A DNA stretch of 64,000 nt from the NCBI GenBank assembly GCA_009760885.1, contig CM019696.1, forward strand, positions 46,942,017-47,006,016, given 5' to 3'. The translations under genes and the position numbers were made by a program. Below the pieces are notes generated by a model. The model was not told the origin of the DNA. It made no database searches and saw nothing but the letters and a program-made list of their open reading frames with translations. The DNA is from Achatina immaculata (lineage: Eukaryota; Mollusca; Gastropoda; Stylommatophora; Achatinidae). Position 1 is the first letter of the stretch, and each line of letters begins with the position of its first letter. This document shows positions 12,036 to 22,775 of the stretch, piece by piece.

Positions 12036-12340
12036 GGCTTGACACGGCAAATAAAAAGAAAGATGGCTAGATTACGGAAAACAAAAAGAAATATGGCTAG
12101 GGAAAAAAAAAACAGAAGGAAGGATGGCTCGACACTGAAAAAAGAAAGATGGCTAGTCACAGAAGAAATTAAGAAAGATGGCTATAGATAGAAAACAGAA
12201 AGAAATATGGCTAGAGACAGAAAACAGAAAGAACGATGGCCAGAAACGGAAAACAGAAACAAAAAAAGATAGCTAGTCACGGAAAACAGAAGGAAAGGTG
12301 ACTAGACACAGAAAACAGAAACAAACTAGTCCATGTGATA
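12036..12340 (+). repeat. 58-bp minisatellite, right part (diverged)
   Basis: Loose repeats of GAAAACAGAAAGAAAGATGGCTAG. They continue the array of 10.71-11.03 kb beyond the LINE insertion. Confidence 0.7.
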
Positions 12341-12667
12341 TGAAACAAAAAAAAGGAAAAAAAAGAGAAAGTTAACTAATAATAAAATGAAAATAATTTC
12401 TCTCACAAATAATGGCGGCGAAGAAGTATTGGAGAAACAAATTATGTGAATAAAGAAATATTGAAATATTAACAAAACTTTCATCACCTGTGTTTATTTT
12501 TTTAATATTTTACATTATTTCTAGTCAAAGGGACATAAAAGATCACATTGCCTTTTTTTCTGTAATTCTCTTTTATACTTTTTTTTTTTTTTGCAATGGT
12601 TAGGTTAATTAATGATCGCGTCTGGTCCATCAGTATGAAGAAAATATTGGTTCTATATTAAGGGAGG
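12341..12667. other. Unassigned AT-rich sequence
   Basis: A and T runs, no recognisable feature. Confidence 0.4.
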
Positions 12668-13139
12668 TCAGTTTGATCTTCTTTATTTCTCTCTTTCTCC
12701 CTCTCTCTCTCTCTTCTATCTCCCTGTCTTGTTCCTTTCTTTCGTCCTTCTTTCTTTCTTTCTTTCCTGTCTCGATTTCTTTGTTCCTTTCTTTCTTTCT
12801 GTTTTCCCTATCTCTTTTTTCTTTTTTTTCTTTCTTTCTTTCTTTCTTTTTTCTCTCACTTTCTTACTTTCTCTAGCTTTATTTTCTCTGTCTCTACTTC
12901 TCTTTCTCTCTCCTTCTCTTACTTTATCTCTATTTCTTATCTCTCTTTTTTTCTTTCTATTTCTTCTTTCTCTGTTACATCTCTCCTCTTCTTTCACCCT
13001 TTCTTTTTTTCTTCCCTTCTTTCTCTCTCTCTCTCTCTCTCTCTCACTCTCTCTCTCTCTCTGTTTCTTCTCTCCTCTTCTTTTACTCTTTCCTTTTTCT
13101 TCCTTTCTTTCTCTCTCTATTTCTTCTCTCTCTTCTATC
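12668..13139. repeat. Polypyrimidine (TTTC)n/(TC)n tract
   Basis: About 470 bases almost purely C and T on the plus strand, directly before the L-A-derived 33-bp array. The 240-codon frame at 12729-13451 is an artefact. Confidence 0.95.
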
Positions 13140-13590
13140 TTATATATCTATGTAGTTACTTTCTGTAGTAATTTATGTATGTACGTAGTTACTTTCTGTT
13201 GTCATTTACATATGTATGTAGTAACTTTCCGTAGTCATTTATATATGTATGTAGTTACTTTCTGTAGTCATTTATATATGTATGTAGTTACTTTCTGTAG
13301 TCATTTATATATGTATGTAGTAACTTTCCGTAGTCATTTATATATGTATGTAGTAACTTTCTGTAGTCATTTATATATGTACGTAGTTACTTTCTGTAGT
13401 CATTTATATATGTATGTAGTTATTTCTGTAGTCATTTATATATGTATGTAGTTACTTTCTGTAGTCATTTATATATGTATGTAGTTACTTTCTGTAGTCA
13501 TTTATATATGCATGTAGTTACTTTCTGTAGTCATATATACATGTATGTAGTTACTTTAGGTAGTCATATATGTACGTAGTTAGTTTCTGT
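13140..13590 (+). repeat. 33-bp minisatellite derived from the L-A 3' UTR
   Basis: About 13 units of 33 bp (TATGTATGTAGTTACTTTCTG, TAGTCATTTATA). The same words occur once in the L-A 3' UTR at 16963-16985 and, on the minus strand, near 23710-23740. Sequence after the array continues as the L-A 3' UTR, so the array grew inside a LINE. Since 33 is divisible by three the frame stays open (repeated HLYMYVVTFCS); this is not evidence for a protein. Confidence 0.85.
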
Positions 13591-13872
13591 ACTGAGTGCA
13601 TGGATAAGAGTGAAATGTGAATGTTATACTTTAATTTTATTTTATGTCTCTCAGCTTTCCAATGTTAGTTATGCTGGTTATATGAGCAGAATGTTTGTAG
13701 AATGTCTGGAACAGAGTGAAAGTATGTTAGTTATGCTGGTTATATGAGCAGAATGTTTGTAGAATGTCTGGAACAGAGTGAAAGTTGTATGATCAAGGGT
13801 AGGATGTTAGACGAGCCTACGCGCCCAATTCTTAACCATTTTGAAATAAAGATCAAGCAATCAATAAATCAA
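13591..13872 (+). mobile_element. L-A LINE 3' UTR with 63-bp duplication
   Basis: This is the terminal part of L-A: a region with ATGTTAGTTATGCTGGTTAT present twice (about 13663 and 13726), then CCCAATTCTTAACCATTTTG and AAATAAAGATCAAGCAATCA. The end is a degenerate (ATCA)n tail, followed at once by a pyrimidine tract. Confidence 0.8.
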
Positions 13873-14505
13873 TCTCTATTTCTTCTCTCCTTTTCTTTCA
13901 CTCTTTCTTTTATCCTCCTTTGTTTCTTTCTGTCCGTCTGTTTTTCATTCCTTTTCTCTTTCTTTCTTCCTTTCTTTCTTCTTTCCTTATTTTTTACTCC
14001 ACTTTCTTTCTTTCTCTGTCGTTATTTTCCCTCTCTTTCTCTTACTTTCTCTGTTTCTTCTCTCTCTTTCGTTCTCCCTATTTCTTCTTTCTCTCTCCTT
14101 TTCTTTCTTTCTTTCTTTTTTTCTTTCTTTCTTTTTGCGACTTTTATTCTCCCTCTTTCTCGTTTTCTTTAATTTTTTTCTCTCTTTTTGTCTCTCTCTC
14201 TTTCTCTCCCTCTTTGTTTCTTCTTCTCTCTGTTTCCTCACTCTCTCTTTCTTATTCTTTCTTTCTCCTTTTCTTTTTTTTCTACCTCTTTCATTTTCTT
14301 TCTCTTTTTTTTCTTTCTGTCTTTCTCTCTCTTTATTTCTTTCTTTCCATTTTTTCTCTCTCTTTCCCTCTGTCTCGTACTTTCTCCCTCCTTTTCTTTA
14401 TTACTCTATCTCCCTCTCTCTCTCTCTTTTTCTTTCTCTCTACCTCTTTTTATTTCTCCCTCACCTTCTCTCTCTCTCTCATTCTCTCTCTCTTTCTCTC
14501 TAATT
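13873..14505. repeat. Polypyrimidine (TTTC)n/(TC)n tract
   Basis: About 630 bases of C/T on the plus strand starting exactly at the L-A tail. The multiple long SLS/FLS frames are artefacts. Confidence 0.95.
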
Positions 14506-14867
14506 TCAGTTTTGATATTTCAATTTTAATTACACATGTTTCACGTATCACTTATATACACCAACGAAAGTAATACGTCTGGAATGGAATGACAGACAGG
14601 CCTGCGTTTCTGTCTGTCTGTCTGTCTTTTTTTTACACTACATTAAACCTGTCTTGCAAGCACTGAATGTAAATGATATGATTTTACGCTGAATTCTAAG
14701 ATATTCATTAATGTGTAAGATTTGGGGGAGTAAAATTGTTACTTGTAAGCAGGTATTTCCTGTATTGAGCGAAGTTTAACAGCCTTTGTATTTCAACTTT
14801 GTTATTTCAGTTTTTTTTCATTTCAATTCAAAGTAGACATGAAGAAGAACAACAGATGACCAGCCAC
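14506..14867. other. Unassigned sequence
   Basis: AT-rich, with a short (TGTC)n at about 14608-14626. Nothing else is seen. Confidence 0.4.
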
Positions 14868-14958
14868 GGAAGAAAGAAAGAAAGAGAGAAAGAAAGAGAG
14901 AAAGAAAGAAAGAAGAAAGAAAGAAGAAAGAGAGAAGGAAAGAAAGAAAGATAGATGG
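14868..14958. repeat. (GAAA)n tract
   Basis: About 90 bases of GAAA and GA repeats. Confidence 0.95.
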
Positions 14959-14959
14959 T

Positions 14960-15080
14960 TAGAGAGGGCTCACCTGGGCAAGAGTGGATAAAAGGCAAAA
15001 TACAGGTGTTTTTGGCAAACCCTTCCGGAAGCCCAGTGTGATTTGGGCACTTAAGCCTCAGAGAAAGACAGAGAGAGAAT
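14960..15080 (+). pseudogene. L-D LINE, 3' terminal fragment
   Basis: It translates as GLTWARVDKRQNTGVFGKPF, then RKPSVIWALKPQRK. This matches the C-terminus of the L-D ORF at 30.3-30.4 kb (GLTWARAEKKGKGQAFVENP, then GHLRFRERE). It ends in a purine-rich (GA) tail, as the larger copy does. Only the last 40 or so codons survive. Confidence 0.75.
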
Positions 15081-15196
15081 TTGATCTTAATTATATCTGT
15101 TATAGGCACAACATATTTGTACTGTCTGATGAGGATGTCTGGACTAGAGAGGAAGTTGTATGATAAAGGGCAGAATGTCAGACAGGGCTGCGCCAA
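15081..15196 (+). mobile_element. L-A LINE, 3' UTR fragment
   Basis: Contains GATAAAGGGCAGAATGTCAG and AGGGCTGCGCCAATCAC, matching the L-A 3' UTR. It stops directly at a (CT)n tract. Confidence 0.6.
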
Positions 15197-15560
15197 TCAC
15201 TCTCTCCCTCTCTCTTGGTCTTTCTCATTCTTTATCTCTGTCTCACGCTTACTCTCTCTCTCTCTATTTCTATCTCCCGCTAACTCTTTCTCAATCTCCC
15301 GTTCACTCTCTCTATCTCCCGCTCTCTCTATCTCCTGCTCTCTCTATCTCACTCACTTTATCTCCCGCTAACTCTATCTCCCGCTCACTCTCTCTCCTGC
15401 TCTCCCTTGCTCTGTATCCCTGGCTCTTTCGCTCTCTCCCTCTCTCTCTCTCTTGCTCTTTCTCTCTCTCTGTCTTTCATTATCTCTCCAACGCTGTCTC
15501 TTTCTCTATCTCTCTCGCTCTTCCTATCTCTCTCCCCCTGTCCCTCTCGTTACCTCTCTG
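15197..15560. repeat. (CT)n/(TCTCCCGC) pyrimidine tract
   Basis: C/T-rich with recurrent CTCTATCTCCCGCT words. Open frames here are compositional. Confidence 0.9.
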
Positions 15561-15579
15561 TGATAACGTTATCTCTCTA

Positions 15580-16478
15580 CAGACTGTGCGATGCCATCTT
15601 TGTCGACTTTAAAATGGCATTTGATATGATTGATCATGGTATTCTTGTACAAAAATAGAGACTTATAGACTGCACTCTGACTTAACAAAAAGAATTGCAT
15701 CATTTCTTTAAGACAGACAGCAGGCAGTATTCTTCAACAATTCTCTATCAAATTCTGCTATAGCTGGCACTGGTGTTCATCAAGGTTCTTTTCTATGCCA
15801 GTTGCTCTTTGCTATCTATATAAATGATCTTTCACTTCATCTTAAACGCTCTTCTTGTGACCTTTTTGCTGATGATTGCACAGTCTACACCAGGGACTAC
15901 GACTGTAGTAACCTAGAATCAACTTTTCAGGTCGAGTTAAACAATCTAATTAGATGGAGTATCAACAAAGGTTTGATTATAACTACTGATAAAACAAAAT
16001 CAATTCTCATAACAACAAGACAGAAACTACAAAACGGGGGGGGGGGGGGTGGGGGGGGGGGGGGGGGGGGGGCGGACAACACTTCGGCTCTGAACGGAAA
16101 CATCACAGACAGAAAACGTTAGCGAGCACAAAACACTAGGTTATATTATTGACCAACATCTGACCTGGAACTCTCATATTCAAGATCTAACAAAACTCAT
16201 CGCATAAAAAGTATACCAGTTAACCAGAATTAGGCATTCATCGATCAAGACACAAGGAAGACATGCTGCATATCACATATGCAAACACATTTAGACTATT
16301 GCTCAACACTCTGGGATGGTTGCTCAGTGTCAAATAGAAGAGGTTTTACTCACTTCAAAAGCGAGCAGTAAAGCTTATTAGCGACAAAGATCAAGCACAA
16401 ACAACCAACTAGCACAAACGATTAAAAATACTGCCTCTTAAGAGCAGGTTCCTCTTCAACAAAGCCAAGTTGATACAT
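15580..16478 (+). pseudogene. L-A LINE, reverse transcriptase region
   Basis: Remnant of the RT domain of a jockey/CR1-like non-LTR retrotransposon (clade not certain). DFKMAFDMIDHGIL near 15607-15648 is the block with the first catalytic Asp. After a frame change, 15802-16030 gives LFAIYINDLSLHL, the catalytic FADD box (FADDCTVYTRD) and TTDKTKSILI. A G homopolymer of about 35 bases (16036-16072) then disrupts the frame. Further on, decayed pieces match the C-terminal region seen intact at 24.2 kb (QTHLDYCSTVWDGCSVS). It is dead: frame changes, stops and an insertion at 16479. Confidence 0.85.
16036..16072. repeat. G homopolymer
   Basis: About 35 G with one T and then a C at the edge, inside the L-A coding region. 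The exact length is likely to be unreliable in any assembly. Confidence 0.9.
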
Positions 16479-16785
16479 GGTTTTCCACAAATGCCTGCCC
16501 TTTGTTTAGGTTCCAGGAGGTCTGCAGTCGGGCTGGGGACTTCCAGTGGCTGGCTCATCCACAACCTTCATGGGCTCTGTTTCCTGATAAGCATTTCTCC
16601 ATCCACCTGCATTTGTTTTTCCCTTGCTTCTGTTTCTGTAGTAGTCTGATAGTTCTTTTTTTTTTTTACTAGATAGGGTTGCTGGCCCCATGCCGAACCC
16701 TCCTTAGTCGCCTTTAACGATCATGCGTAGTAGGGTACAGTGGTCCTATTCTTTGCAGATCCCGGGTACCACACCATCCGTATAG
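16479..16785 (-). mobile_element. RTE-like non-autonomous insert within L-A
   Basis: It interrupts L-A and replaces about 200 bases of it. On the minus strand it starts near GGTGTGGTACCCGGGATC, contains GGGGCCAGCAACCCTATC (similar in style to the 5' part of L-C), and ends with GGCAGGCATTTGTGGAAAAC, matching the L-D 3' end near 30.37 kb. It may be a LINE 5'-to-3' deletion derivative like the one at 63 kb, but its middle is unidentified. Confidence 0.5.
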
Positions 16786-17145
16786 AAAATATAAACTGCT
16801 CTTTCCTACAGCTACAAACTTTTCCAATATCTATTTGATGTCGACTACATGCCTCCCTGAATCATAAAACTTAAAAGTTACTTTAGACTGCTCTTATAGA
16901 CACCGAATTCTGTTAATTGTTTATTCTGAATTGTACCCAAATTTTGGTTTGGTAGTTAGTCATTTATATGTGTATGTAGTTACTTTAATGTTAGTTATGT
17001 TTGTTATATGAGCAGCATATTTGTAGAATGTTTGGAACAGAGTGAAATTTGTACGATAAAGGGCAGAATGTCAGACGGGCCTGCATGCCCAATTCTTAAC
17101 CATTTTGAAATAAAGATCAGTCAATCAATCATTCAATCAGTCTAT
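16786..17145 (+). mobile_element. L-A LINE, 3' end after the insertion
   Basis: Resumes L-A: FQYLFDVDYMP-like coding end, then the 3' UTR with AGTCATTTATATGTGTATGT, AAAGGGCAGAATGTCAGACG and ATAAAGATCAGTCAATCAAT. It ends in an (ATCA)-type tail followed by pyrimidine-rich sequence. Confidence 0.8.
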
Positions 17146-17222
17146 CTCTCCTGCTTTCTCTGTCTCTATTTCTCGCTTTTTCTTTCTCTCTTTCCCTCTG
17201 TGTGTGTGTGTGTGTCTCGCAG
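17146..17222. repeat. (CT)n then (GT)n tract
   Basis: Pyrimidine-rich sequence following the L-A tail, ending with about eight GT units just before the mariner. Confidence 0.85.
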
Positions 17223-17228
17223 ATTATA

Positions 17229-18547
17229 CAAGGTCCGACAATTAAGTAATGAGACTAATTCCATTTAAAAAAACAAAATAAACAACAGTTGAAGATGTAA
17301 CCCGTATTTTATTCAAAGTAAGTTCCTTGTGCATTGATACAGTTATTGGCACGATCTAACAAACACTGGAACGACCTCTGCAGTTCTGTTGTTGGTATGG
17401 CCCTTAAACTCGATATTATGGCCCGTTTGATGTCATCAGTATCGTCAAAGAAGCGTTCTTTCAATGGTAACTTTAATTTTGGGAATAGAAAATAATCTCA
17501 GAGAGATAAATCTAGGGAATAGGGTGGATGGTTGAGAACACATTCTTGTTTTTGGGCCAAAATTTCCTGTACGACTACCACTCGGTGACCCGGTGCATTA
17601 TCACGAGGAAGGAAAAAAATTGCCAGGTGTTGAATACTCAGGTCAGACTCGGAGAATCCTTTTCAATAGGCGTTTCAAAATACTTAAATAAACTTTCGCA
17701 GTGACAGCCTGTCCCTCTGGAATACACTCTTTGTGAATAACTCCTTTGCTGTTGTAGAAGCACACCAACATTGTCTTCACTTTCGATTTTTGAAGACGAA
17801 TTTTTTTGCCTTTTGATGATGATGATGATGACTTCTACTGAGTACTTTGGCGTTTAGTAATGGGATCATAGCAGAAAATCCATGTTTCATCCTCTGCAAT
17901 AGTCAGTTTTAAGAAATGTTTATTTCTGTGACACGTTTTGATGATGTCTTTTTCGTACTCAACACGCTGATGTTTTTGGTTATCAGACAACGTATGTGGT
18001 AGAAACCGGCAAGCAACTTTTTTCTTGCCCAAATCTTCCGCTAACATTTTACAAATGGTCTCTTGGTTAACACCATATTTATCTGCAGTCATTCTCACAG
18101 TCAAAGAACGATCATCTTGTGTCTGCTCTCTGACTTTTGCAATGAGTTCTTCATTACGAACAGAAATTGGGCGTTCATGTTTAGTTGCATTTATAATCGT
18201 TTCCACACCACTTTTGAATTGTGAATACCACCTGACTATATGTGCATGAGATAAACAATTATCCACATAAACATGTCGCATCAATTCAACTGTCTCAGTC
18301 GCACTTTTTCTGAATTTTAAACAGGATTTAATGTTAGCTTTTTGCTCCATGGTGATTATGTGACAGTGCACTTCTAACTAGGTCAACAAAATGGCGGATT
18401 GTTTGTCGTCTGCTTATCTGCCGGCGATGAAAAGTTGTCAGATCGTAGATGAAGGTTGCTTCTTTGGATTCCATGCTTTGCTCCACAGATTACATTTTTG
18501 TCTTGGCCATAATAAAATCAGTCTCATTACTTAATTGTCGGATCTTG
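17229..18547 (-). mobile_element. Mariner-family DNA transposon, complete ends
   Basis: 1319 bp. The left terminal inverted repeat starts CAAGGTCCGACAATTAAGTA and the right one (reverse complement) CAAGATCCGACAATTAAGTA. About 28 bp match with one difference, and both are flanked by TA (17227-17228 and 18548-18549), the canonical Tc1/mariner target duplication. It carries a decayed mariner transposase on the minus strand. Ends this well kept suggest insertion more recent than the LINEs nearby. Confidence 0.93.
17290..18350 (-). pseudogene. Mariner transposase pseudogene
   Basis: The likely start is the ATG at 18350 (MEQKANIKSC); an upstream in-frame ATG exists at 18371. The N-terminal half is open to 17838: a helix-turn-helix region (LSHAHIVRWYSQFKSG, then YGVNQETICKM) and the first catalytic motif, EDETWIF. 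A GAT-repeat expansion at about 17813-17833 lies near a stop and frame change. Later frames retain SKGVIHKE, the second motif RDNAPGH near 17590-17610 and a third-motif Asp (DYFLFPKLK) near 17480 that directly follows a UGA. So the D,D34D-type residues are all present, but no single protein can be made. Confidence 0.88.
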
Positions 18548-18549
18548 TA

Positions 18550-19677
18550 TTTACTTGATTCCATTCATCTATTCCCATTACTTGGAAATGAATTTCTATT
18601 TTCGCCTCACTCTTTTTAAACTGAACACTAAATCTGTTCTGAAGCTCAAACTGCAGAATTCGGTTGCCAGTCATCAAATATTTATATTGATGCATCATCT
18701 GCACCGGAAAAATCAGCTTCGGGACTCGGTAATAAGGCAAGAAACATTAACAGTGATTTCTGGCCCTATTGTTGGTGGGTTTTGTTTTCTACATTCTTCA
18801 GACCAGACAGTTACTGATTGTCTGTCTGGAAATGTCTTCATTTGATGGGGGGTGGGAAGGGGAGCGAGAGAATATAACTGATTTCCTGAAAAACTTTGAC
18901 CATAATAAATGAACTTTAATGAAGAATATCTTAAATAAAATCTCTGTTCTCGTACATGAAAAACAAGAAGATTAATTTTCTTTTCTTTTTTTTTTTTTGG
19001 CATTGTTATAATCCTTCTAGGAAATGAAAAAGGATTACACTTTTGCAGAGAACAGTGGTGCTTCTTAAAGTACATACATCCTACGAAATGAGAAGTGTAT
19101 TTACGATGAGTTTTCCAAGCTCGGGAGAGGTGACCCATAGAAGCAATCCTTTCGGCAAAATCCACAGGAATCACTTCGAGCCCTGTCTGTCTAGGGTGGC
19201 ACGTCAGCTCGTGACTAGCAGCAGGGAAGACACGGAGAAGCTTTATAGGGCCTCTGCCAGGCTCTAACCCGCTCCTTTAGATAACATGGAGTTGTGACCG
19301 CAGCACTGAAGTCTCACGTGTTGTAGAATCCTTCAGACTCCTCGTGTAGCTCGCAAGCAAGATATCCTAAGCTACTCAGTATCCGATATCGAAATACGAC
19401 GACTGATTCACATTATTTCGCAAAAACGTACACATTTATACAATCTTATAAGCATTGGTTCTTATAGTATTAAAAACAACCTGTCAGTTTTCGAAGTGAA
19501 CTACCAGAACATTAGCTACAGATAATAAAGTTCTTAATTTTGTGTTTCTTCTCACCTGTAATGTTAGTAAAATGTTCTTTGCGGCCCATGCATCGATGAT
19601 GTTGAAGCAGAAGATTCCTGTCCTCAGAAGAGTGGGTTACTACCGCTCTTACAGACCCGTGGTGAGGGACTAGTTGA
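18550..19677. other. Unassigned sequence with an R1 head-like motif
   Basis: No gene recognised. The open frames (69-153 codons, both strands) lack domains. At about 19570-19600, ATGTTCTTTGCGGCCCATGC resembles the R1 head but no R1 tail follows. Confidence 0.45.
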
Positions 19678-19796
19678 TTATTTAGTTGGTTGGTTGGTTG
19701 GTTGGTTGGTTGGTTGGTTGTTGGTTGGTTGGTTGGTTGGTTGCTTGATTACTTGGTTGGTTACTTGGTTGGTTGCTTGGTTGCTTGGTAGCTAGC

Positions 19797-19841
<45 letters not shown>

Positions 19842-19842
19842 G

Positions 19843-19889
<47 letters not shown>

Positions 19890-19926
19890 GGTTGGTTGGT
19901 TGGTTGGTTGGTTGGTTGGTTGGTTG

Positions 19927-20016
<90 letters not shown>
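19678..20016. repeat. (GGTT)n/(AGTT)n microsatellite
   Basis: About 340 bases in alternating blocks of GGTT and AGTT. Confidence 0.98.
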
Positions 20017-20164
20017 AAGGACCACCATCCATGCACTCCTGACATACCCATAGATTCTCCAATCTCCTCTTCAGTGCTTCCTTCAGTGCATCGTAATTAA
20101 TTGCACCTGTTCTTTGATGGATGATCATCCGCTTGGAGCCAGACGAAGATGTAATCCGTGAGGT

Positions 20165-20795
20165 ATCCCTCCAGAGAATATAGATCCTAGACAGGAAGAT
20201 AAAAATGGAGAATACAGATCCAAGATAGGAAGATAAAAGCGCAGAATATATAGATCCTATACAGGACGATAAAAGCAGAGAATATAGATCTTAGACAGGA
20301 AGATAAAAGCGAGAGTATAGATCCTAGAGAGGAAAATAAAAGCGGGGAATATAGATCCTAGACCGAAAGATAAAAGCAGAAAATACAGACACTGGACAAG
20401 AAGACAAAAGCAGAGAATCTAGATTCTAAACAGAAATATCACAGCGGTGAATATACATCCTAGACAGGAAGATAAAAGCAGAGAACACAGACCACAGACA
20501 TAAAGATAAAAGCAGAAAATATAGACCCTAGACAGGAAGATAAAAGCTGAGAATATAAATCCTAGACATAAATATAAAACCAGAGACTATATAGTTCATA
20601 GACAGGAAAATAAAAGCGGAGAACATAGATCCTAGACAGGAAGATAAAAGCAGAAAATATAGATCCTAGACAAAAAGATAAAAGCGTAGAATATAGACCC
20701 TAGGCAGGAAGATAAAAGCAGGGAATATAGACCCTACAAAGGAAGATAAAAGCAGAGAATATAGATCCTAGACAGGAAGATAAAAACAGAGAATG
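20165..20795. repeat. 34-bp minisatellite
   Basis: About 18 diverged units of AGAATATAGATCCTAGACAG + GAAGATAAAAGCAG. It abuts the R1 tail at 20796. Confidence 0.9.
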
Positions 20796-20945
20796 ATGCA
20801 ATGCTTCTCGACAGACTCCACCGCCAAGGGAGGAAGATATCGATTCCTGCCCCGTTGGCTAAGCTCTGCCCCTTGCTGGAAGTATCAAGGGAGAGGCTGA
20901 ATGGTCTTGGTCGACTAAGACTCTCTGGCCCTGATAAGTTATGTC
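20796..20945 (+). repeat. Dispersed repeat R1, copy c (tail only)
   Basis: Contains CAGACTCCACCGCCAAGGGA, ATTCCTGCCCCGTTGGCTAAG and GGTCTTGGTCGACTAAGAC, in the same order as the tails of the other R1 copies. The head is missing; a minisatellite lies in its place. Confidence 0.65.
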
Positions 20946-21058
20946 CTCGCTTTAACCCAGTTATCTTTACTGTCCTCTGTCTAACCCAGTTATCTTTACT
21001 GTCCTCTGCCTAACTCAGTTACCTTCACCGTCCTCGATCTAACCCAGTTGTCTGACTC
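20946..21058. repeat. 29-bp minisatellite
   Basis: Four units of TAACCCAGTTATCTTTACTG + TCCTCTGTC with decay. Confidence 0.85.
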
Positions 21059-21764
21059 TATTTTAATGATAAGCAGACTTGGACGCAGTTGCTTAAAACG
21101 GGGATAAGCATTCCCCTACTCCCCAGTCTCCAAAAAAGAAAAAGAAGGATACAGTATTAAACAAAGCTGTGACCTCTTCTCTCTTTCCTTCGTCTCACGT
21201 GTGTGATCTCCCTCCACTAAATATTATTCCTAAACTCATATATTGGATATTTACAACAACGAAAACAAGAGCCTGGGAATGGCTCGACCACGTAAGCGAT
21301 AATGTGGAAATAATAATGATAAATGTATGCATCCAGACAGAAGGGATATGCCAGGTCTCTGGGCGCAGGGAGAAGATAAATTGCGTTAAGGAAGTCCTGG
21401 GAGAATCTAGAAGCTGAAAGACCAATAAAATCTGACTTACACAACAAGGAGCGGGACAAATACTATAACCGCTGTAGAAAATCTCGGGGGGAAAAGAGCT
21501 ATTGAGCAGCGAGATCTGCCACAACTATTGCCGATTTTTGAGACATCAAGTACTCGAGATTGCAGGTTGTTTTGCCGTATCTCGTGAACTTCCTGGGTAG
21601 GGGGAGCTTTATAATAATACCAGAGTATGCAGTGTGCAGGGAGGGATAAATTATATTTTATTTTTATTTTGTTTTGGTTTAATTCGCCTGTTTTCACATT
21701 TAACTTAGGCCACCACATTGTTAGAATGATGTTTACGTGAAAATACTTGTCCCTTAAAATACTA
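21059..21764. other. Unassigned sequence
   Basis: Overlapping short open frames on both strands (21169-21718) without recognisable motifs. Nothing supported. Confidence 0.4.
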
Positions 21765-22085
21765 ACAGCCAGGTGTACAGTGTACTTTATCAGGTGTACA
21801 GAGTACTTTACCTGGTGTCCAGTGTACTTTATCAGGTGTACAGAGTACTTTACCAGGTTCCAGTGTACTTTACCAGGCTCCAGTGTACTTTACCAGGCTA
21901 CAGTGTACTTTACCAGGTTCCAGTGTACTTTACCAGGTTCCAGTGTACTTTATCAGGTGTACAGTGTACTTTATCAGGTGTACAGACTACTTTACCTGGT
22001 GTCCAGTGTACTTTACCAGGTTCCAGTATACTTTACCAGGTTCCAGTGTACTTTATCAGGTGTACAGTGTACTTTCCCAGATACG
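21765..22085. repeat. 20/21-bp minisatellite
   Basis: About 15 units mixing two types: CCAGTGTACTTTACCAGGTT and TGTACAGTGTACTTTATCAG. Confidence 0.93.
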
Positions 22086-22165
22086 TGAAATACTGTTGAC
22101 CAGAGTGTTTATTTTAAAGAGGTATTATATACTGCACAATACTTCAACTATGTCCTTGTACTGAA

Positions 22166-22462
22166 TCATTTGTCTTGCCTTTTATTTCTCTTGCCTTTTA
22201 TTTGTCTTGTCTTTTATTTGTCTTGCCTTTTATTTGTATTGTCTTTTATTTGTCTTGTCTTTTATTTGTCTTGCCTTTTATTTATCTTGCCTTTTATTTG
22301 TCTTGTCTTTTATTTGTCTTGTCTTTTATTTGTCTTGTCTTTTATTTATCTTGCCTTTTATTTGTCTTGTCCTTTATTTGTCTTGCCTTTTATTTGTCTT
22401 GCCTTTTATTTGTCTTGCCTTTTATTGTCTTGTCTTGTGTCTTGTCTTGTTTCCTGTCTCCC
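22166..22462. repeat. 16-bp minisatellite
   Basis: About 18 units of CTTTTATTTGTCTTGC with C/T variation. It abuts the R1 head at 22463. Confidence 0.93.
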
Positions 22463-22775
22463 TTGAACTGCGAGCTGGTGTCTTTGCCGCCGATGCTGTG
22501 AAAGTTTTGAGGCACAGTATCGTGTCTGGGTGGGGGTGGATCGCGGAAGTTTTTTTTTCCGTCCCGGAGTCCAGCTAGGAAAGCAGAGGATGTCCAACAC
22601 TTCTTTAATAGACTCCGCCACCATGGGGGACTATGGCGATCCCTGCCACGTTGACCAGGCTAGGCCTATTACTGGGGGTACCAAAGGAGAGCTGAGACAG
22701 GGTCTTGGTCAGCTATGGTTCGCTAACCCTGAGGCTAGCATGTTAGCTGTGAGTCGCGGATTGCCAAAATGGACA
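22463..22775 (+). repeat. Dispersed repeat R1, copy d (head and tail)
   Basis: The head GAACTGCGAGCTGGTGTC with GCCGATGCTGTGAAAG is followed by G-rich sequence. The tail starts with AGACTCCGCCACCATGGGGG, then GATCCCTGCCACGTTGACCA, GACAGGGTCTTGGTCAGC and GGTTCGCTAACCCTGAGG. With copy a it defines the family at about 310-380 bp when no internal array has grown. Confidence 0.7.

Noticed and set aside
13140..13590. Repeat protein-like ORF with HLYMYVVTFCS units
   Set aside because: The 33-bp unit derives from the non-coding L-A 3' UTR.
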